DNA of 64,000 bases from Brachypodium distachyon (GCF_000005505.3 NC_016132.3:33928914-33992913); one strand, 5' to 3'. Positions 35,503 through 47,583 are shown, counted from the stretch's first letter. The notes: generated from the letters alone by a model not told the origin. Made by a program: numbers and translations.

Positions 35503-36837
35503 GTGGCCAAGAGCCTAAAAGCCGACAAACCGGGTGTGGATGCCAAAGCAATAAAAGCTAAGGCTAATGCTAGTGATGTGAGAGCAAACCATTCCCAAGG
35601 AATAGGTGGTTTGGGGTCATATTGTGAGGTGTCATCATCTCAACATTACATGCCTCATTTTATCCCTCAAGGCCCTCCACTAAATCTAAATGCATCTAGC
35701 TTTTCTAATTGGTTATTTTGTATGAGATCTTATATTTGTAGAACTTCAATTGAATTATGGAGAATCATTGAGGATGGGTACAAGCCACGTGATCAAGGAA
35801 AGTTAACTTCGAGAGAGTATATTGATTTTCTACTCAATGCAAGTGCATTGCATATTATTGAAAAGTCTCTTCAAGTGAAGAATCTTCCTCATATCCATTC
35901 GTCCATCACCGCCAAAGAAGTTTGGAATTATCTTGTCACAAACCTTGCTTTGAAGGCCAAGGTGTCACATCAAGAAGAAGAGGAAGAAGATAGAGAGGAA
36001 GAGGAGAGTTGTCCCGAAGCAATATAATATGCTTACAATGAACATATGGCTCTAGCTTCAAGAACATCTTGGGACAACAAGAAGAACTTTAAGCCAAGTA
36101 ATTCAAAGTATATTACAAGCTTAAAGCCACAAAGTATGTCGGTGGCTCAAGAAGAATACTTGTCGGGAGATAATGAAGAAGGACAAGATAACGAGGTATT
36201 GGGTGTGGCCCTTGTTGCCATTTCCACCTCCTCCTCACCTTCAATCTCCCTATTCGACTCCCCCAATGAAAACAAGAGCTTCACCAACAAGTGTCTCATG
36301 GCCAAAAGTAACATCGTAACTCCCAATAAAATAATCATGCAACCAAGTGTATCTTTGATGAATTGTGTGGAAGAACAAGATGTGGCCAAGGTTGAGGTAA
36401 ATGGCTTTGATAAGTTCATGGCTAGCATAAAGGGAGAGACCAAGAGGTATTTTGAAGTCCTCTTGAGACAATTAGGTGAAGCCAATGCCCTTCTTGAGGA
36501 GAAAGAAGAGATCATCATTGAGAAGGAATGTTTTGAGCGTGAAGCCGCGAATGAGATCGCGGAGCTCTCTCAAGCTTTGGAAGAAGAGCAAGCAAATAGG
36601 AAAGCTATTGAGGAATCTCTTACTTTAGAACTTTCTAAGGTTAAAAGTTCTTATAAACATGCTATGTCGCTTGCGGATGAATATTTGGCTAATATTGCAA
36701 ATATTGAGAATGGCCGTGCTAGACTCCTAGGGGATTTTGAGCAACTTGAAAAGGACCACAAATCCTTGAAGAGTGAGCTTAAGACACTCAAAGAACTTAA
36801 TCCTTGTCTCTGGTGTCTGTACGGACTTGGCTTCTGA
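35503..36837 (+). pseudogene. Copia gag remnant with C-terminal coiled coil
   Basis: Two frames, 35503-36027 and 36046-36837. The first has NASSFSNWLFCMRSYICRTS, ELWRIIEDGYKP and NLPHIHSSITAKEVWNYLVT, the gag fold of plant Copia-like elements, then an acidic EEEEEDREEEES stretch. The second has KKNFKPSNSKYI, then a long heptad-rich coiled coil (LGEANALLEEKEEIIIEKE, ELSQALEEEQANRKAIEES). No protease, integrase or polymerase follows. The sequence switches back to Gypsy near 36810. Confidence 0.65.
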
Positions 36838-36889
36838 TAACCCTGCCTGTTTTTGTAGGTTTGACGGAACAAGCGAACCGACTACGTGA

Positions 36890-37665
36890 CGTGGCGGTTG
36901 GTAATAGTCAAGAGTGCGGTCGAAGTACGAGCAACTAGTTGCTGATTCTGCCAAGGAGTTGGCTGCTGCTCGTGCCGAGGTGGACGCGGATGTCAAACCG
37001 GCCAAACTGGAAGCGCAGGAGAGCTTGGCACTCGAGAGGAAGGAAGCTGCCTCTCGAGATGACGATTTGAAGACGCGACTGTCGGCTGCCATCGACGCGC
37101 TATCTGGTGAGTTTAATCGTAACTTACGTTGTGTCCTTTCCCCTTTGATTTGTTCGACTGACATGACTTTGGCGCAGATTCCCTCGGCTCAGTGTCCTCT
37201 CTTCGTGGCAAACACCAAGTCATGGAATTGGGTGGTGTGGTGGGCTCCGTCGAGGAGTTGTGCAACCACGCGGGTGACATGCTCGCGAAGGTGACTTCCT
37301 CGCTGAGGTCATTATTCACGAGCATGTATCCAGACGCCGAGGCACCAAGCTCACTCGACGGGTTGCTGAGCTTCTTCGACGGTGAAGATCCTCTTGAAGA
37401 CTTCACTCGGGCGCAAACCCAGGCAGGTGCTGAGGCGGCATTCATCCTTTCACTTGCGCATGGACTCGACCAAGCGCTACTGCAGAAGGTTGCTGATGGC
37501 GCCCCCACGACTCCTGATGGACAAGTCGTCGAGTTGAAGCGCTTTGTCAAGTGGGGAAGCAAATTGGTGAAGAAATTCACCACCGTGATCGAGCAGCTGA
37601 ACGCGGCGACTGTCCGATCCGTGCAGGAGGCTACGGATGAGGTGGGAGCTGGCCCTTCGTCGTGA
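36890..37665 (+). pseudogene. Antisense gene region of the Gypsy element, middle part
   Basis: Plus-strand segments read SKYEQLVADSAKELAAARAE (coiled coil, from about 36917) and, after a likely intron ending TTGGCGCAG (about 37178), GKHQVMELGGVVGSVEELC through DGLLSFFDGEDPLEDF to EATDEVGAGPSS and a stop at 37663-37665. It probably continued the ORF at 33004 before the Copia fragment came in and removed an unknown length of sequence. Confidence 0.55.
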
Positions 37666-37859
37666 AATTTGTTTCTGTTTTACTGTAATAGTTGGTAGTA
37701 TTGACTTCGCCAGGATTTCAGTTAAGATGACTCCGTGTTATGGTGCCTGTATTATCTTTTGATGCAATATGAATCCCTCTTGGCCTCCTTTTTGAAGATG
37801 TATTTTCATTTCTGTCTTGCTTGGCGCTGTAGAGCGATGATGATGAAACGCGTGAAACA

Positions 37860-38645
37860 CCAATTGCCCAGGCCGTTCCTGCGCGGTCGCAGCCAATGTC
37901 TGCTACCATGGCGACTCCAGCGCCCTCCCCTGCTTCTCTTCTGGACCCGACGATAATGAGAGAACAGCTAAAGGGTCTCGAGCAGAAACTTCGGGTGGTT
38001 ACTGGGGAGGTGGCCGTGCAACGAACTAAAGCCAAAGTCGCCACTGACCGCGAAGAATTTCTGATGAAAGAGTTGTCGACGATGTGCGAGAAACTGGCGG
38101 GTAACTGACTTTCTTTCCTTCGATTGACAGTGTTCTTTGCAACTGCTGTCGTTATTGACTCTGATGCTTCAGGCCTTCAAATTGATCCCCAAACGGAGTC
38201 CGAACGGGTGAACTCCCGACTGAGCAGGCTGAACACGTCGAACAGATCGTCCTTCTGGTATGACAGAGATGGGGGCCGAGTTTTGGCATTGATGCAAGAC
38301 CGTGTCAACCAGATAGGGGATTTCGCCGACTCCTGTCGATCAACGTTGGAGCATGTGTATCAATCCTTGTTTCCTCTACGTCGATCGCCTGGTGGACTAG
38401 AAGCTTTGATGCAGAAATTTTGCGGCGGCACGGGTATACAAGATTTTGCCCGGAGTTTGATGATTAGGGGCGCTCAACATGCACTGGCGTTTGCCCTAGT
38501 GAAGCATCCCAATTTGGATCTTGACCATATCCATGAACTGCCTGTGATGCCCGGGGAGACGATTGATATTCGACCCCAGATGGATCGCACTCTGCAACCG
38601 ACTCGATGGATCATCTTCCTCCATGAAGAGGCGGAGCAGACATAG
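37860..38645 (+). pseudogene. Antisense Gypsy gene, tandem copy A
   Basis: Exon 1 contains LKGLEQKLRVVTGEVAVQRT and DREEFLMKELSTMCEKLAG, ending at 38100. A 72-base GT..AG intron (38101-38172) follows. Exon 2 has ERVNSRLSRLNTSNRSSFWY and DRDGGRVLALMQDRVNQIGD, to TAG near 38643-38645. The plan matches copy B (39215-39919) domain by domain. Function unknown. Confidence 0.6.
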
Positions 38646-38697
38646 CTTGAGGCGAACTGGGTCGCAAGTCAAGTCTTGCCGTAGGCTTCTAAGGAAA

Positions 38698-39170
38698 TAT
38701 CGGGTGCGCGATCAGCGCTCCTGATGGGAGTAGCCCCCGAGTGCGTGCCCAACTACTTGTAGTTGGGGACGGACTCGAAAGAAAAATTCAACTTGTATGT
38801 GGCCTCTATAATGAATCTGTTATATAAACCGATATTCAGATGCTGTGCGCCTTGTCCATTTGTGTTGCGTAGGTTACCATCAAGCATGCGGGTAGCATCC
38901 CTGACGATAATAGCCCCCGGATGTGAGGTCAACTGCGCAGAGTTAGGATAGAACTCGGATGTATCCTGGATTAGGAAGTTATCGTCGGGTGCGCGGACAA
39001 CGCTCCTGATGGGAGTGGCCCCCGAGTGCGTGGCTAACTGCGTGGAGTTGGGCACGGACTCGAACAAATCTTGAGTTGGTAATATTTCGTCGGGTGCACG
39101 ATCAGTGCTCCCGATGGGAGTAGCCCCCAAGTCCATGGCCGACTATTTATAGTCAGGTTTGGACTCATTG
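38698..39170 (+). repeat. Degenerate repeat of about 80 bases, four copies
   Basis: Units start at about 38698, 38887, 38985 and 39089. Each has TGATGGGAGTAGCCCCCGAG or a variant, followed by a GAGTTGGGcACGGACTCG-like end. The spacing is irregular (189, 98, 104 bases). The AGCCCCCGAG core resembles the inverse of the element's polypurine tract. Confidence 0.75.
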
Positions 39171-39214
39171 ATTGGCATATCCCGTTCGACCAGCGGTTCC
39201 ATTGGTTTCGCCAG

Positions 39215-39919
39215 ATGTGTCTCTCTGACGAGATTGTGTATCTTCGCAATCGCGTGAGGGACGCTGAACGTCAGCTCTTGGCGCTTCGCGGGGAGGTTGC
39301 TATGTGGAAGTCGAAGGCTCGCGCCGCTGCCACCCGAGAGGAGTTTCTCCTGGGGGAGTTAGTGTCGATCAGCTCTGATCTGCGTGGTAAGCATTGTCCG
39401 TTGTGACTGCGTGTTATGCATTGCTTTCCGTCTTGAACAAGCTGTTTTGTGTTTGCAGAGATTATCCCCGAGTCCCATGAAGAGGCTGGTCGTGTTCGTC
39501 ATCGCCTGAACACGCTTCAACGGGCAGGGCGAAATGTTCCTTCCTTCTGGTTTGATTCCGATAGGGGGTATGTACTGGCGCTTTTGCAGGATCGAGCTGC
39601 CCGAGCCAAAGCTTGTCTGAGCTCGTGCCACCAGATTATGACTGATATTCACCGAGCTCTGTTTCCGAATACGCCGGTTCTTGACGGTCTTCAGGGTTTG
39701 GTCCGCTTGTTTACGGATTCGGCTGTTATCAAGAGCTATATACATGAGCAGCTTTTGTTAGGCGCCACCGTTGGCCAAGCTTTTATTAGTCTTGGCCTCG
39801 ATCTAGGGGGACTGCATGTGGCGCCGTTTTTTGGAGATGGCGAGGTCAACATGGAATACTATTATGACGCCGTCAAGTGGCATGCTCGAGAACTGATCAA
39901 CCTTGTCGAGATGATATAA
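39215..39919 (+). pseudogene. Antisense Gypsy gene, tandem copy B
   Basis: Exon 1 has DEIVYLRNRVRDAERQLLAL and ATREEFLLGELVSISSDLRG, ending at 39386. The intron 39387-39458 is again 72 bases with GT..AG. Exon 2 has EEAGRVRHRLNTLQRAGRN, then PSFWFDSDRGYVLALLQDRA, to a stop at 39917-39919. Exon 2 is open throughout. It parallels copy A in the REEFLxxEL motif, intron position and FWxDxDxGxVLALxQDR motif. Confidence 0.6.
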
Positions 39920-39965
39920 ACTTGTACTGCGTTGCTTAGCTTTAGCACTCGTGTTTCTTTTTTTT

Positions 39966-39983
39966 GGGGGGGGGGGGGGGGGG
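39966..39983 (+). repeat. Run of 18 G
   Basis: It lies directly before CGATAGCCCCCGGGTCC, another polypurine-tract-like motif on the opposite strand. The length may vary through sequencing slippage. Confidence 0.9.
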
Positions 39984-40472
39984 CGATAGCCCCCGGGTCC
40001 TTTCTTGTCATTAGGTGTCGAACAACTTGTATTTATTTTTCTTTGTCGTGTTCTGCAACCAAAATTTTGTTAGTTAAATAATTTGAATACGTACCTTTAT
40101 CTACTGATCTCGTTTGCGGATGTTGAGTATCTTGTATCACGATGAAGGGTGATAGATTTGCGCCTGAGTGCCGTCCGTTGATGAAGGTGTCGAGCTAGTG
40201 GGTTGGAGTTCCCTCCTAGAGGGGTATAATTATGATTTGTATGATGTTTGTTTTCGCGGGTGCCTCGCGCAGCTCCCGAGTCCTAATTGACTGTCGGGTG
40301 AGTGCCACCCGCGGAATTTTAACCGCGGCGCTGGAGTTGCCGTACTCGAGCGGTATCATATAGATGCATCTCTCAGGTCTTTGGAAAGACGGAGGTTCCT
40401 TAACGTAGTAATTCAGCTCATGTATGAGGGAAAAACTAATTTTTATTCAATGACGTACTGACAAAAATAATA

Positions 40473-43400
40473 TTACTGAATAGGAACCGAAGACGATAGA
40501 AAACGAGTCTGTTTACATAAAGAAAACCAAGTGTAAAAACGCCGTAGCTGTGCGGCGTTCCACGGTGTGCCGAAATCGACGTTGGTGGCTGGATCCTTCA
40601 GGATGTAAGCTCCGCCAAGAATCACTTTGGATATGATGTAGGGTCCTTCCCAGGGCGATGCCAATTTGTGGTGACCTTTCTGTTTCAACCGAAGGACTAG
40701 GTCGCCTTCAACGAATGAACGATGGCGTAGTTGACGGTCGTGATAATTGCGGAGACTATGTTGATAGAATGTTGATCGAGCCAAGGCGATGTCGCGTGCC
40801 TCATCTGCCGCGTCGAGTGCATCTTCCATGCCTTTTGTGCAATCTGGTCCACCGTATGCTGTGACCCGAGGTGCGCTGTACCTTACTTCGGATGACAGTA
40901 CTGCTTCTGCTCCATACACCATGAAGAAAGGAGTAAACTGCGTTGAAGAATTAGGTGTAGTCCTCAGGCTCCAGAGTACTGAAGGGAGTTCTTCAACCCA
41001 AGCGCCAGCTGCTCTTCGCAGGGGCGTCATCAACCTTTTTCGCATTCCTTTGGTGAGCAGACCGTTGGCCTTTTCGACTTGGCCATTTGTCTGCGGGTGC
41101 GCGACTACATCATAGTTGATTCGGATCCACATCTGTGTGCAGAAATCTTGAAAATCGGCTGCTTTGAAGTTGCTCCCATTGTCCGTGATGATACTGTGAG
41201 GAACGCCAAAACGGAAGATGATATACCTGAAGAACTGAATGGCTGTTGCAGATGTAGCACTTGCAATTGGCATGGCTAGGCGATGGGAATTGTCTTGAGT
41301 TCGGACGCTGGGGCATGCGGTTTCGTGGCGAACATCTGACATGCCTCGCATTTGCTGACAATAGCCTGGGCGTCGAGTAGGGCAGTGGGCTGATAGAAAC
41401 CAGCTCTGAAGGCTTTGGCCGCGATTGTCTTTTTTCCGGCGTGGTGCCCACACGTGCCCTGATGGATATCTAGGAGGATATCATGTCCCTCTTCTGGTGA
41501 GATACATCTCTGAAAGATACCGAAGACGTTGCGCTTGTATAACTCGCCGTTGATTACTGTGAAAGCTTTCGACCGCCGCATAATCCTTCTAGCCTCAGTT
41601 GTATCCTCTGGCAACTCCTGCCGTAGCATGTATGCGAGTAAAGGCTTCATCCATGTTGGTTCAATTGCCAGAACTTCGACTGCGCCGGCCACTGCTTGCT
41701 CATTTGCGGGATTGTCAGGTGAAACTGCTGAATCGACTGTGGGATCTGAGTTGGGCACCTTCTTGACTGAAACTGTCGCGCTCTTCTCTTTGATGCTTCG
41801 CTGCTGGATGATTTCCAGGAAAACGCCGGGCGGAACTGCTGCCCGTGTGGATCCCAAGTTAGCCAAATGATCAGCCTCTTCATTACTGGCTCGGCTAACA
41901 TGCGCGAGTTCACAACTGTCGAAATTGCCCTCCAGTGTGTTGTACATATCTCGGTAGGCAATCATGGTGTCTAATACTGCGTCATAGGTCTTCATTGTTT
42001 GCTGCAAAACCAAGTTCGAGTCACCATAAATCATCAGGCGAGTGGCGCCGCACGCTTTTGCTATCCGCATGCCATGCAACAGGGTTTCGTACTCGGCTTC
42101 ATTTTTGGAGGCATTGCGGAAGTGCATCTGAAAAACATAGCGCATCCTGTCTCCTTTTGGTGAGATCAATATTACTCCCGCCCCGGCGCCTTCTGCCCGC
42201 TTGGACCCATCAAAATACATGGTCTAGGCACTCGACAAGTCGGGTGGGCTTGGAGTCTGCATCTCTGTCCACTCGTCGATGAAATCTGGCAACACCTGCG
42301 ACTTGATTGCTTTCCAGCGCTCGTATGTGATATTCCTGGGTGAAAGTTCGATTCCCCACTGGGCGACTCTTCCTGTTGCCTCTGGGTTGTTCAGAATGTT
42401 GGCGAGTGGAGCCTCACTTACTACGACGATCGGGTGTGGTTGAAAATAATGTTCCAGCTTCCGAGCCGTCATGAATACTCCGTATGCCAGCTTCTGATAA
42501 TGTGGATAACACTGCTTTATGAGAGACAGTACCTCACTAACGTAGTAGACTGGCCTTTGGACTGGCTGTGCTTTCCCTTCTTCTGCTCTTTAACTACCAA
42601 GGCCGTGCTGACCACTTGATTTGTGGCGGCGAGGTATAGCAAGAGAGGCTAATTCTCGAGTGGGGCTACGAGGACCGGTGGAGTTGATAGCATGCGTTTT
42701 AGATCGGTGAATGCGCTGTTGGCTTCGGGTGTCCACGTGAATTTGTACCCTTTCTTGAGTAGCTGGTAGAATGGTAGGGCTTTTTCTCCCAATCTACTGA
42801 TGAAAGGCTGAGAGCCGCCACTCGTCCTGTAAGCTTTTGTATTGTATGGATGTTTGTCAGTTCCTTCATCATTACTATTGCTCTGATCTTGTCTGGATTG
42901 GCTTTGATTCCTCTTGCAGAAAGAAAATAGCCCAGAAGCTAACCTGCAGGTACTCCGAAGACGCACTTCGTCGAGTTAAGCTTGATCCGATACTTATCAA
43001 GATTCCGGAATGTCTCCTGAATATCCTCTAATAAAGTATCTTCAGTCTTTGTCTTGATAACGATATTGTCGATGTAGACTTGAACATTTCTGCCAAGCTG
43101 CGCCCCAAGACATGCCTGCATGCAACGTTGATACGTAGAGCCTGCGATTTTTAGTCCGAAAGGCATAGTTTTGTAGCAGAAAAGCCCATAAGGCGTTATG
43201 AATGCTGTCTTATCTTCGTCCTCCTTCTTCAATCGAATCTGATTGTATCCAGAATATGCATCAAGGAATGACAACCGAGCACATCCCGCAGTCGAATCGA
43301 CGATCTGATCAATTCGAGGCGGGGGAAAATGATCTTTCGGGCAGAGCTTGTTCAACGAGGTGAAGTCCACGCACATGTGCAAAACTTTCGTATTTTTCTT

Positions 43401-44847
43401 CGGGACAAGGACGGGGTTCGCCACCCAGGCAGCTTGTTTTATTTCTCGGATAAACTTTGCTTCGAGCAAACGATTGACCTCCTCGCCAATAGCCTTTCGC
43501 TTTGGTTCTGAAAAACGCCGCATCGGTTGCCTGATGGACTTGGCATGCTCGTCCACATGCAAAGAGTGCTCGGCAAGTTCCTCGGGGATACCCGGCATAT
43601 GGGATGGTACCCAGGCGAAAATTTTCCAATTCTCGCGCAGGAACCCGACGAGCGCGCTTTCCTATGCAAGAGGAAGACTCGAGGGCACCAGCACTGTTTT
43701 ACTGGGGTCCGTCGGGTGTACCCGATGCTCCATCGTGTCGCTCTTCGTGTTGAACTCCATCTACTGTGGCGCAGTCTTCGTCATGGGAAGTACGTCATTA
43801 TCCGTCGTTTCCTTTAAAGAGGCGAGTTCTGCTTGCATGCCGAATGACTCAGCAAGTTCATGGAATTCTTTGTCACAATTGTCTGATCTTGTAAAGCTTC
43901 CCCGGATGGTGATGATGCCGTAAGGTCCGGGCATTTTCATCATAAGATATGCATAGTGGGGGATGGGCATAAACCTGGCGATTGCCGGCCGTCCTAGAAG
44001 CACGTGGTACCGTGATTTCCAGTCGAGTACTTCAAAATCGATTTGTTCCTTGCGAAAATTAGCGGGGTTGCCAAATACGACGTCGAGAGCCCAATGGTAC
44101 TGCCGGTCTTCCCGGAACAATCCCGTGGAAATATGTGTCTGTAGCTTGAAGATTTGTTACAGATCTGTTCATTGCCCGTAGTGTATCCGCAAATATAATG
44201 TTAATGCCACTGCCTCCATCTATGAAGACTTTGCTCATCTCGTAGCCTCCCACCTGAGCTTCTAGGACTAGTGCTGACTGTCCTGGTCTAGGGACCTGAG
44301 GTGGGTGATCTGCCCGTGAGAATGAAATGGCGACCTCGGACCAGTTGAGGTATTCTGGGGTGGCGGGTGGTGTGGCCGCAGCCAGATGAACTTGTCGAGT
44401 GATGACCTTTTGATGTCGTTTGGACGGTCTTCCTTTCTGTATCATGCAGATATTTCCCAAAGGCGCTGGATACGCGTTAGCTGCGATTGGTGCTTCTGAT
44501 GGCCATGGCGCTGGCTGCACGTGTTGCACAGATCCAACGAAATTTGGTGGCAATGGAGGGGGAGGTGGTGCATTGTGCGCGACCATCCCAGCTCGAGTAG
44601 CATGTGGCAGAGCCAAAGTATTGGGATTATTCCTCGCTGACTGCTGACCTGGCCCTCTAGGGTAGTCCCTGCTTGCCGTTGAATTTTGAAACTGACTGCA
44701 CGTGTCCTGCAATTCGTGAAAACGGCGACATTCGAGTAGTATATGACCGCACCTTATATTTCCATTGACATCTCTGGTACCATGGAAGGGGCAGGGAGAT
44801 TGCAACTGCTGCGCCAATGATAAAGCAGTTTGCCCATCTCGCCGCAA
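40473..44847 (-). pseudogene. Gypsy pol: protease, reverse transcriptase, RNase H, integrase (decayed)
   Basis: Minus strand, domains in order. Protease-like: VFIDGGSGINIIFADTLR (about 44180-44240). Reverse transcriptase 42939-43598: AAWVANPVLVPKKN, FLDAYSGYNQIRL, FGLKIAGSTYQ and VYIDNIVIKT, where the usual catalytic YxDD is YIDN. RNase H 41840-42220: MYFDGSKRAEGAGAGVI, NEAEYETLLHG and YGDSNLVLQQ. Integrase: CGHHAGKKTIAAKA with SKCEACQMF (about 41290-41420), then the core with SIITDNGSNFKAADFQDFC, HPQTNGQVEKANG and FFMVYGAEAVL to 40473. Frame changes occur near 43700, 42950, 42640, 42220 and 41400, so the polyprotein cannot be made. Orientation defines the element as minus-strand. Confidence 0.9.
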
Positions 44848-45109
44848 CCTTCGAGGCTGCCATTGCTGATTCTTACTGCTATCCCGGTAATTTTCACGGT
44901 AATTTCTATCCTACTGCACTTCATTATTTCCTTCACCTCGTCCACTGCCGTTACGGTCGAACTCTGCCGCTACGAACTCGGGAGCGTTGGGCTCCTGCTC
45001 CTTTCGCTTCTTTCGTCTCTCGGTGCTACGGTTGTGTCCTCTCTCGGCTTGTTCATCATCAGGTAGTGCATTGTGGTCGTTTCGGATTGAGTCTTCTCCA
45101 TCCGCACAT

Positions 45110-46445
45110 TTATTTGCCAACTCCATCAGATCTACTACTGTTTTTGGCCTGCTCCGTCCCAGTATTTCCCTTAAAAGTGACGCGTTTCAAACCGCGTTTG
45201 AAGGCGTCGACTGCACTTTCGTCCAATCTTTCTTCTGCTGCGTTTTTAAGGGTTGTCCATCGTTGTATGTATGAGCGAATGGACTCACTCAACCTCTGGG
45301 TGCATGCTCGGAGCTCCTCCAACGAGACTAGCCTTTTATATGTTGCCGGAAATGTGCGGGTAAAGACTTGATAGAGCTCGTCCCACGAGCCGATTTCACC
45401 CTATGGCAGACTCGCCAGCCATGTACAAGCGTACCCCTTGAGCTGCAACTGCAAGCACTGCATAGCCGTGTTCTTCGTTCCTCCCTGTAGTCGCACCATG
45501 GTAAGGTAATCTTCTAACCAAGCTCGCGGTTCCTAAGATCCGTCAAACTTGATCGCACTCACCGAAACCGAAAAGTTGCTGGGCATCTTCGAATTGCGAA
45601 CGCGGCGGCTAAAGTAGCCCGCGCCGCAAGGTTCATCCTCTTCTTCTGTGATGCGGTCAGCACGGGCTCATCGCTCGCGATCGATTCTCTGCTGAGTTAT
45701 AATGTCACGAACATCTCCTAGCACGAGGGTGTTGCGGCGGCGATTAGGCTGTTCTTCCAGTCCCCGTCGTGGAGGAGTCGTGCGATTGTTTTGCCGTTGG
45801 GCGCTGTCGTCCCTATGCCGCCTGGCCTCCATCTGGTTCGGGTTGGGGCCTCCATTTGGCATTCCTGATGAGGCCTAAACCGGCCAGGACCTGCTTGTGA
45901 ATGGCTGCCCTCGGGTCGTCATCTGGTGGCATAGTAGATAGAAGGTACGTGTTTGCAGCAACCACGGCTCCCTGTGGCGTTCGGGGGAGCACCTCCCCCT
46001 GGGTATTGACTGTCATTAGTTCATCATCCAGACTGTGTGTCATGCCGATGCGATCTCTCTCGGGGATATTGTTCAACCGAGATTGATAGCGCGGCGCTCT
46101 ATATCTGGAGGTGCTTCAGGAGCAGGCACTGCGACTCTGCGCTGAGAGCTGTCGGCGAGCACTCGAGGCATCGGCGGTCTCTCGCCGTCGCTATAGCTCC
46201 GCCTGCTCATCTCGTAGTCGAGCATGCGTAATGTTCAACGCATGGTGATATGCAATCATCTCGTTGCGCGTGCCGTCTGCCGGCAGAGGGGCAGTGCCGT
46301 TAAGAGCGGCCTTGACCCGCACTTCCTCTTCTGGCGTGAGAATGATTGTTGGGCGATCAGTGGCCTCGCCTCCTGCATGCGCCTCGGCGAAGATGGTTCT
46401 ACCAGCGCGGCGTCCATCTCCACTACTCTCGCCTACTTCTGCCAC
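45110..46445 (-). pseudogene. Gypsy gag region (decayed)
   Basis: Minus strand. LTPEEEVRVKAALNGT and NALNITHARLRDEQAEL-type text near 46190-46445 is followed by a proline/asparagine/arginine-rich part (45668-45862) and the gag core ELRACTQRLSESIRSYIQRW (45260-45322). Breaks lie between the pieces. It is followed toward lower coordinates by a cysteine/histidine segment at 44690-44800 that may be a degenerate zinc knuckle. Confidence 0.7.
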
Positions 46446-46924
46446 GAAAACCTATGCTAGGGTTTTGCGAGGAGTCGCGATTGTATCCATGGGGTTGATT
46501 GATGCACTCGAACAGGTATTAATGATGTAAGGAGTGGGATCTTCAGCGAGCACCGAGTGATGTGAATCGCACGCGGTGCAATTTTTTTTTTTGCCAAAAT
46601 TGGCCTTGCCTCACACAACGAACGCATCGGGGGTGAGTGATCCGTCGACGATGCCTTTGAAGAATCGCAGATTTGCCTTGTGAGTGACAGATCTGCGAAG
46701 CTGACAATTCCTTCGCGGCTGACTCGGAGGTTAAAGCCTCCGAACGGCATGTCCAGAAGGCCGTCGAGGTTGAGGAAAGTGGAGTGCAATTCCGGCAGGT
46801 AAGATGAGAAGCTCAAGGATCCGAAGCGGATCGACCCCTCTGTGATTGAATCGTTGTGGATTGAGAACAACATGGTCAAAAGGATCGTAGATCTGATGCA
46901 CTTCGTCCCCACTGACGACGCCAA

Positions 46925-47402
46925 TGTCGAGGGGCTACCTCGGCAATACCCTGATTCGAGGGTTTTCGACCGAAGGAGAGCACGGGATGCACCAGCGATC
47001 TTGTCGACTAACAAAGACTAGGGGAGCCGCAAGGTTTACCCAGGTTCAGGGCCCTCGGAAGGTAAAACCCCTACGTCCTGCTTTTGGTGTATTGTATTGA
47101 TCGGGATTACAGAGGAGCTATGAAGCTACGATGCGCAGATGGATCTGGCGTGAATGTCTAGAGGTCCCCCTTCCCGACTCTCCCTCCTAGCCTTATATAC
47201 TGGCGGCTAGGTCTCGGGCATGATAATCGGGAAGGTTACAATCAAATCAGTTTATTCTGGTACGATAAGATCACGTTCCTTGACTTGAACCGCACTTTGA
47301 GGGACTCGACCTGCATATACTTATTGGGCCTTCGAGTGAACCCCCTGATGGGCTGCATCAGGTATATGAAGGTAGAGGACTCGAAGAGTTATTCCCTCGT
47401 CA
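46925..47402 (-). repeat. Gypsy 5' LTR (right in window)
   Basis: Partner of 31448-31924. The minus-strand TATATAAGG (about 47191-47199) marks the likely start of the element's transcript. Confidence 0.93.
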
Positions 47403-47583
47403 GTTACGTTGTTGCTTCATCGCCATTCGTTTTCTTCGTGGTTACACTGGCCACCGCCCTCAGTTTCCCCCGACCCTGATCCCATCCCCCCCCCCCCCCG
47501 AGCCCAGCGTCTCTCTCTGCCGCTCTTCTCATTAGCACCGCAGCCGCCATCTCCTTCCCGTCAATCCGGCTACAGCGGCACGC

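Larger units (their letters stand above)
31448..47402 (-). mobile_element. Gypsy LTR retrotransposon with antisense genes
   Basis: The LTRs 31448-31924 (477 bases) and 46925-47402 (478) begin TG and end CA. The target duplication GTTAC is exact (31443-31447 and 47403-47407). Polymerase order shows that the element runs on the minus strand. In that direction the primer-binding region after the 5' LTR reads TTGGCGTCGTCAGTGGGGAC and the polypurine tract before the 3' LTR reads CTCGGGGGCTAAC. By eye the LTRs differ at 12 substitutions (10 of them transitions) and one single-base indel, about 2.5 percent. At the commonly used grass rate of 1.3e-8 this is roughly one million years. The element is long (16 kb) because a plus-strand gene region and a Copia fragment lie between pol and the 3' LTR. 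Confidence 0.93.

Noticed and set aside
41529..43923. Plus-strand frames opposite Gypsy pol
   Set aside because: Antisense shadows of reverse transcriptase, RNase H and integrase; unlike the plus-strand genes at 33-40 kb they have no own motif or introns.
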